Part shown: in pieces, positions 57,545 through 64,000 of the stretch
How positions within the stretch are numbered: position 1 is the stretch's first letter
Layout of the letters: the number at the start of each line of letters is the position of its first letter
From: Pisaster brevispinus
Lineage: Eukaryota; Echinodermata; Asteroidea; Forcipulatida; Asteriidae
DNA length: 64,000 nucleotides
Assembly: GCA_023634235.1 (NCBI GenBank)
Contig: JAMKCF010000032.1
Coordinates: forward strand, 186,001 to 250,000
Direction: 5' to 3'
Program-made: the position numbers and the translations under genes
Notes under the pieces: model-generated
The model's input: only the letters and a program-made list of their open reading frames with translations
Databases searched by the model: none
What the model was told of the DNA's origin: nothing

Positions 57545-57735
57545 CGGGGATCAGGATGGCTCAGTGGTTTCTTTCCCTGCCTTTCACCTCTGTGGACCCC
57601 GGTTCAAATCCCACCTCAGGCCCGGAGCATTGCATGTGGATTGAGGTTTTCAGTCCCTACCGGATTGTGTGGGTTTTCCCCAGTTAGCTTTTTCCTCCCA
57701 CATCTAAAACTGAACAGTTCTTCGTGTTTCCTATT
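57545..57735 (+). mobile_element. tRNA-derived SINE with long conserved body
   Basis: GGATGGCTCAGTGG (A-box) and CCCGGTTCAAATCCC (B-box) are followed by GTTTTCAGTCCCTACCGG and GTGGGTTTTCCCC, then CCTCCCACATCTAAAACTG. The head is degraded, so it is not a working tRNA. Similar 'tttcagtccctacc/gggttttcccc' bodies are familiar from marine deuterostome SINEs (recall, not checked). Confidence 0.7.
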
Positions 57736-58423
57736 AGCCCTGATTTTGGAAATCATTGTGCTGTTGTAATAAAATACATTTACAAACTGTGGAGCCCAAA
57801 TCTGTAAAATCTGCAAAATTTAGGTTGCGAAGATGGTATTAGGGAGAGAATTGTGAGGGGTTCTTCTCTTCATTCACATAGTAAACCAAATAATTATTGT
57901 CCAAAATAAACAGTCAATAAAGTTGTGGACAACATCGATAAGATAGAAAAATACAAATGTTTACAGACTTGTAATATAGACTTGCATGGAAAAGATGGCG
58001 AAAAACTTCCCTTGAAATGTTTATTCTGTTTTTTACTAGAAATGCTATCACAATAATGTATTTCTTAACAGTGTACTGTGTACTTAAAAAGACTGGGTTT
58101 TTTTCTTCTTTTCAAAGCCGTAGAAAACTCGAACATTAAAAGTTACACGTGTGCCCTGGACAGTTTCCCCCTGAAGGAAGGTTGCATGCCAAATAAATCC
58201 ATGTCCTCTAATTCCCCATGACTGGGCACCATCTCAGCACATTAATGTTGTCACTCAATGAACCAATTCAGTTTATGCGTCCACTAAATCATCTCGCGTC
58301 ATGTCCCTCCATCGCAGACATGGTTGCCATGCCGATGGGTAACAAGCCTTTAATTGCCGGAGCAAACATGAGCCAGCGCTAATGGCAATGTTATGAAGGA
58401 TCTATGTATTAGTTTGTCACTTC
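57736..58423. other. Noncoding DNA
   Basis: Nothing supported. Confidence 0.5.
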
Positions 58424-58465
58424 ATGAATAGTCTGGTCTACGTCATGAATAGTCTGGTCTACGTC
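58424..58465. repeat. 21-bp perfect tandem duplication
   Basis: ATGAATAGTCTGGTCTACGTC is present twice in a row. Confidence 0.9.
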
Positions 58466-59574
58466 GGGAATTAAGCGCCGTATCCACAAATTGTACAATA
58501 AATACCATGCACTTGGTTCAGTATTGCCTAATGACTGATTCGTACGCAATATGAGGATCGAAGGGAGAAGCTAATTTGGCATCATGGATACTTGGGGAAG
58601 AAATCCACACCCCCCCCCCCCTTTAACTGTTATCAATGTTGGTGCTGCGATCAATGTTTGTGAAGGTTTCCTTGCTTCGCTGTCACAATCAACACCAATT
58701 ATAAACAAGCTAGGCTTCTGATATATGTGAAGGAACCAAGCAACTTGTTCTCCAGTCAGTCCTTGCTTTTTAAGAAATACGGGAAGAGAAAAAAACTTCT
58801 CTCCTTAAATTATTGAATGAACTCCCCACACTCCTCAGAACCACACATATTTATAGTCTCAAATATTAGTATTCACATATGAGTCTAGAAAGTGATATTA
58901 AAACACGATTTTATCAAATCTGACTCTTCATGATGTTTGTAATATTGTTTAATATAAGCTTGTAAGTACCTCTGATGATTCGTGCGCGTACCGGACTCTA
59001 GGAATACATTATCAAAGCAAATAAACACCATGTCCATAGTTTATTTCCTGCTGTCATGGATGTGAGAAAAATGATGTTTTTCCAAAATATTTGTTAAAAT
59101 CTACTTACAATTTAAAGGAGTGCTATCTTTTGCACACACAAAAAAGTAAGTAACAACAGACACAGTTTTCACGTACTATTTTAGGAATCTCTCTTGCAAC
59201 TTGACTTTCTCATTGAATTCACTCTGACTCAAATCAAATGTTATTGCGACCTTTTTAAATACAAATCAGTATCCGTATAGCTGGAAATGATTTTGTGTCT
59301 GCAACTCAAGCTTTGTATGCATTTGACTGATAGGCGTGAGAGACAAGGACAATTGCCTCAAAAATAGTGCACAGAATAATGGCAGTGACGTGAATGCATA
59401 CCTAAACAGTGGAAACCTAACGTGCCATAGAAAAGGTTATCTCTTGTGCTTTACTAGACTCTTTTCAAGCAATCATTGGTTACTGAACCTTGGTGTCATT
59501 TTTTATTGAGAAATAAAGCACAAGGTTGCAAGAAAATCTCCTGATAATATAATCATTTTGGAAGCTAACCATCG
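58466..59574. other. Noncoding DNA
   Basis: A C-run lies at 58611-58621. Nothing else supported. Confidence 0.5.
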
Positions 59575-59589
59575 TTACTCGCAGCTAAG

Positions 59590-59850
59590 GAACTGAATAG
59601 CAGAGGATGCGGCTACAACGTGTTCAAGCTGCAGGCGTGCGAAGGCACCTTTGGCAGTCAGCCACATCGACCCATTTATGACCATGGAGCACAGCCAGAG
59701 ATCAAAAGCGCTTGTTTTTTTCCAGAGTGAGGAAAACCGGTGGGCCCGTAGCAAAACCACTCCTGGCACATACTCGCATATGGCCCTAGCCGGGAATAGA
59801 ACCAGGACCACAGTGGTGAGAGGCAATTGCTTTACCTACTAGCCACTTAA
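59590..59850 (-). mobile_element. tRNA-derived SINE
   Basis: Minus-strand head: CTAGTAGGTAAAGCAATTGC and TGGTCCTGGTTCTATTCCC (B-box). The body has TATGCGAGTATGTGCCAGGAG and GGCCCACCGGTTTTCC. The 83- and 63-codon frames across it are artefacts. Confidence 0.65.
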
Positions 59851-61552
59851 ATGCTGAATCAAGAAAAGACTAAGGCAAAGCAAGTACTGTTGCAAAGACC
59901 AACGTATTTTTCATACTCCATCCAGTAATTGAGCCAGTAAAAAGTTATTCCAATAATTCCCCCCTAGCGACGATATAACCAACGCGGTGTAACACAATAC
60001 TGAAACTCATACTATCAGAAAACATTTTGGACTATTTTTTCTGAAGAGCGCCAAAGGTTAGACTAGGGCCTCGGTTAGACTCAGGTTTTAAGGAGCGTCT
60101 TGGTCACATCTGCTTGATGAACACAGACCTAATCCCACTAAGCAGGAATTGGTTAGTAATTAAAACCTGATGTGATGTCAGTTGTAAGTGAATTGTTTTC
60201 CCGCTAATTGGTACTCATCTATAAAAGCTGTAAAGCAATTTGTTTCTGCTTGCAGACCTTTGGCCTCCAGAGTGAAACAGACAAGCAACGTCTAAATACT
60301 GATCGGCTAACTTCCTCTGTTTGTTCTTTCTGTTTTAGTGCCGTAGAGAACAGTTTCCAATAGATAGAGTCGTTATGAAAACGGGCAAAAAATGACAAGT
60401 CTCTATAACCTCACGTTAAACCGGTGTGAAATGCCGCTGTGTTTGATACTCTTCAAGTGCAATTTTTGGCAACATCCAAAAGCGTTCGAGGACGCCACAT
60501 TTCAAATATGTGGTCTGAACATTTTTGTGCAGAGAAATTTTCAGTTCATTCCTGAATTTTGATGATGTTCAATCAAAACGGCATTGAATTTGAGCTCTTG
60601 ACTGGTGCAGAAATTCCTCTTTGGAATGTACAGACCCATTTGTTTTTGCTGTCCGATGAAGTCGTATTTCAAACTTCACTTTGAAAGAGTATCAAATAAA
60701 AATGATATTTTACATCATTTTAACATGAGGTTGGAGACTTGCATCTTTTCCTCCTCTTTCAAGTGGACTGTATCTATTGGAAAGTGAGTGCATCACAAAG
60801 CTCATTTGACCCTATAGCCCTTTTTAACAAAGTCGTAGCTATCCTTGAATGCAAAGAACAATCGAGCGTTGTCAGTTTCCACTCCATGCAAATATGTCTC
60901 ATTGAGGAGCAGGAGGCCACAGGAGGGCTACATGCATAACCTCCCCTCCTCAACCTTCACGGAGTGCCTAGTATTAAGAAGAGATAACTGACCAGTGCGA
61001 AGGTCCTCTCTACCACATGCAAGGCAAATAAGTTATATGCACATTTTCAATAGGATGGATTGGCGCCATCTTTAACTAACAGGAAGATGTATTGTAGCCA
61101 GGGGCAACAGTGTCCTACTAGTTGATGAATATAACCCCATGTCAGGTATCGAGTGTCAAGCCTCGAGATATAATTAAAACCAGTTATGTGTTGCAAAGTC
61201 AAAGTATAACGCACGAATATTGTAGTAGAAATCGCGCCGTTTTTACGAAGTGGTAAAGTCCGTGTTCTGAGAAAATCGCATTCAAAGTTGAACTATTTTT
61301 AGAAACTTTTTTCGTCTTCTCCCGGTTACTGTTAACTGTTTTTGCTTTAAAGTTCAACTTCTTCGTCAAACATAGAGAAAAAACCAGGATTCACCACTTA
61401 GTAAAAATGCAAAATGGGAAACCTAGTGACATGCAGTTTATGCTATTAATAAGTGTAGCTTTTAAACTATTATGTGTTAGATCCTTGCAAATGTTACTGG
61501 GAGTAAATGTTTTAAACAACTTTGTATAAAAACAAATTTAGTAATTTAATTG
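59851..61552. other. Noncoding DNA
   Basis: No genes, RNAs or repeats supported. The sequence after CTGCTTGCAG at 60255 was considered as an exon and rejected. Confidence 0.5.
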
Positions 61553-61609
61553 AATTTATTTATTTATTTATTTATCTTTTTTTTTCATTTTTTTTTTTTT
61601 GGGGGGGAC
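61553..61609. repeat. (TTTA)n, T-run and G-run composite tract
   Basis: Four to five TTTA units, then T-runs and GGGGGGG. Confidence 0.88.
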
Positions 61610-63129
61610 TGGCGAGTTCACAAAAACACCAATGAAATGATATGAGAGTATTTAACTTTCTGTGGCTTCATCATCTTTTAAGTTGGTGTAGTATCACTAA
61701 AATTCAAAATATTACACTTGAACAGTAATAGCACTCTGCACTAATGACGTCACTTCTGCTAACAATACCAGGCTATTATACAAACATTGCACTACTCTTG
61801 CGATCACTGCATTATCGGCGCTCCTGACCGCAGTTGTACTAGTTCAGTCAGCGCACACGAGTAAACATAAAGCTTGATGTATGCGCGTGTACGCTGGTAA
61901 AATTTGACAGGATGTGCGAAACCCGGTTACTGAGCTTCTCCTTTTAGCATTTTTGCGGAGTGCTATTTTCAAGTACCACAAGCTTCAGCATCTTTAGTGG
62001 TATATTCAAATCTGGCCAGTGCAGAAGTCATCATCAGAAAGCTCCTACCCTACTCAACTTGTTTTTATAAAAGCTGTAGTTCAGATCAAATGTCAGCTTC
62101 ACTTGCATTTCTTAAGACATCCAAAAGTGCATGCTTGATTTGGCGATTGTACCAAATCCATGAAATTGTTTGTTTTTGTTTTCTTAAGGAAAGGGGAAGG
62201 CGAGGACGGGTAGGCTTTAGGGCTTTTACCAAAGGACAGTACGTCGTTCTTTGGACCGATCCAAAGCCGTCACTTGTGTCATGGCTAGCTAGAATGTTCA
62301 GGTGGAGGTGCTTCAGCCAATTTCATAGAGCCATTTCAGCACCAAAAAAAGTAGCTATATGCACAAGACAACTTTGGACAAGGTGGACTAGTTAACTTCC
62401 TTGTCATTTCACTAGTTCATCAGCTTTTTCACTGGTCAATTCTTCAAATGAAACAGGTATACGTTCTGAAACTGAAATAGCCAGGGGGACCAGTTGGAGA
62501 GAATTCTGACAGTTCCTTGGGTGTTTTTAACTAGCATTTGGCCAGCGCACCATTGTTTATGTAGTACGCTTGGATTCCAGCCCCCCTCCCCCCCTTACTT
62601 GTGCAGAAGGTAGGCACATCTACCAACAGTCCTCATTCGGTTCAGGGCACACCACCACTTTCTCCCTAGTTGGGAGCCAGGCTTTCTGATGATGTGGTCC
62701 ACCACGTTCTAGTTTTGCATGCACATAAGTGATTTATGAAGTGCATTAACTGCTAATGGTGTCATGCTAATGAGTTCCTGTAACTCTACTCACCATGTGC
62801 TTATTGCTTGTAGTTTACGTGGATAAGACCATCTTATGGCCATTTCAGAAAGGTGTTTATTCAAGTTGAAAGCTTTTACCAAAATGAGATTATAAATACT
62901 CACAAAGCTTGCAGCAAGCTGAATTATATCACTAATCACATACATATATTGATCCGTTAGAGTAGTTTATTGACGAGTAAGCGTTTGACTTTCAATAGAA
63001 AAAACAACAACCTGCATGTTTACAATGATCGTCATTCTAAAAGTGGTCTTGGTGTGCATACAATGAAATGTAGTCCTTAAAATATTGTCAATACTTGAGG
63101 AAATTTGATTTTACAATTATTGATAAAGA
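61610..63129. other. Noncoding DNA
   Basis: The 132-codon frame at 61997-62395 is the longest single-copy frame in this part. It includes a family D word (AATTTCATAGAGCC) near 62318 and has no domain, so it is treated as noncoding. A C-run lies at 62580-62594. Confidence 0.5.
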
Positions 63130-63535
63130 TAATAATAATAATAGTAATAGCGCACATTTATGATGCGCTGTGTCTGTCATAAATGACATTGCTGGTGCCA
63201 AATTATCAAATTTGGTGGAGCTTGTTAAGAAGGATTTTATGAGATGAAGCAACCATTATACAACAGCCTGAAAGGGATATAAGGTGAGGTGGCACTTATT
63301 GCTGCCAGACCATACTTCTCTTTGCGATAAGTGTACTGGGTTCTTCTACGTGCGTTACACAACACACAGGACTCATGGCTTTACGTCCCATCCGAAGGAC
63401 GAAGCAGTAATGGTTAAGTGTCTTGCTTAAGGACACAAGTGTCAAGACCGGGACTCGAACCCACACTCTGCTGATCAGAAACACTAGAGTATGAGTCCGG
63501 TGCTCTTGCCCGCTCGGCCACGACGCGTCACAGAT
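63130..63535 (-). mobile_element. tRNA-derived SINE-L, full-length copy with (ATT)n tail
   Basis: Minus-strand head at about 63530-63445: GTGGCCGAGCGGGCAAGAGC (A-box of Leu/Ser class), long variable arm, GGGTTCGAGTCCC (B-box). The body has TTAAGCAAGACACTTAACC, GGATGGGACGTAAAGCC and AGAACCCAGTACAC. The 3' end is GCGCTATTACTATTATTATT. It is the best reference copy for the family in this window. Confidence 0.85.
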
Positions 63536-63539
63536 TCTG

Positions 63540-63757
63540 TTTTATACCTGTCTGTTTGTTCTTTGTTTGTGTTTGTTTGTCGGCTGTTTTGTACAAGCTT
63601 CTGCTTACCTAAACAGCCTCATACTCTATTTCCTTGTTACTGCATACCTGCTTTGAAGTTTACTTGTTTTTGGTTTACTCAGTATTTTCTGTAAACTGTG
63701 TTTGTATATTCATAGAAGTATGAAAATAAATGTGAATTTGAATTGAATTGAATTACC
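63540..63757 (+). mobile_element. LINE 3' end with (TTGAA)n tail
   Basis: A T/G-rich 3' untranslated stretch ends at ATGAAAATAAATGTG followed by AATTTGAATTGAATTGAATT. An AATAAA signal followed by a TTGAA tandem tail is typical of several invertebrate LINE clades. The ORF is not present. Confidence 0.65.
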
Positions 63758-64000
63758 TCTTAATGCATTTCATCATCAGTCATGCCTAGAACTGCTTTAC
63801 ATATTTACATATTTACCTTGTTTTAGTATTTTGATAAAATAACCTGCAGTTTGCTGTAATGATTAGCTTGGCTGAGATATAGAAAATAATTATGGCAATT
63901 AACAGTACATAGGTCAGCCCCCTCAGAGCATCACTAATGAATGATAATTTCCAAGAACCGTTTGCTTTCAGCAAATGTAATTTATACCCCCCAAAACAAC
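63758..64000. other. Noncoding DNA
   Basis: Nothing supported. Confidence 0.5.

Noticed and set aside
60255..60365. Exon after TTCTGCTTGCAG
   Set aside because: Good acceptor, but the downstream peptide (TFGLQSETDKQRLNT) is unrecognised and no donor is well placed.
61997..62395. 132-residue protein
   Set aside because: No domain, contains a dispersed-repeat word and no splice or promoter support.

Overview
The window is animal nuclear DNA, probably from an echinoderm and most likely a sea star. It is AT-rich and has no bacterial gene organisation. The longest open frames are chance or repeat-driven. It is packed with short non-autonomous transposons and tRNA-derived SINEs of the kind common in echinoderm genomes. 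The echinoderm call is an inference from repeat style and one conserved exon, not from a database match. Only one protein-coding exon is convincing: 25837-25936 on the + strand. It encodes the middle of the N-terminal C2A domain of UNC13/Munc13, a presynaptic vesicle-priming protein. It has a clean AG acceptor, a GTAAGT donor and the phase expected for this exon. No other canonical unc13 exon was recognised, so the window is read as intronic sequence around this exon: at least 25.8 kb before it and, unless the candidate exon at 49920 is real, 38 kb after it. Layout: 1-9 kb holds a LINE/SINE tail, two foldback elements, homopolymer and pentanucleotide tracts, a SINE and a complete TTAA-flanked MITE (8573-9021) with a 48-bp perfect palindrome. 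9-25 kb holds an acidic-repeat-like 9-mer array, a tRNA-Asn-like SINE, a cluster of five diverged direct repeats (10.6-12.1 kb), a possible promoter-like patch (14.57-14.85 kb), a second complete TTAA MITE (17279-17630), a miRNA-like hairpin (22317-22380) and a 143-bp palindromic MITE. 25-34 kb holds the unc13 exon, a SINE/MITE junction, a pyrimidine-rich tract and a third TIR element (33627-33993). 34-46 kb holds a 21-bp minisatellite open in every listed frame, a telomere-motif hairpin, a 45-bp minisatellite, a 214-bp CpG-rich MITE and a 252-bp CGCG-rich foldback with 10-bp target-site duplications (45518-45769). 46-64 kb holds a LINE C-terminal fragment, an unassigned candidate 51-nt exon (49920-49970), more SINEs, T/G composite tracts and a LINE 3' end. 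No operon, CRISPR, rRNA or functional tRNA gene was found. The main biology is an exon of a synaptic gene embedded in very large introns populated by several families of miniature transposons, some of which carry palindromes or candidate regulatory motifs.
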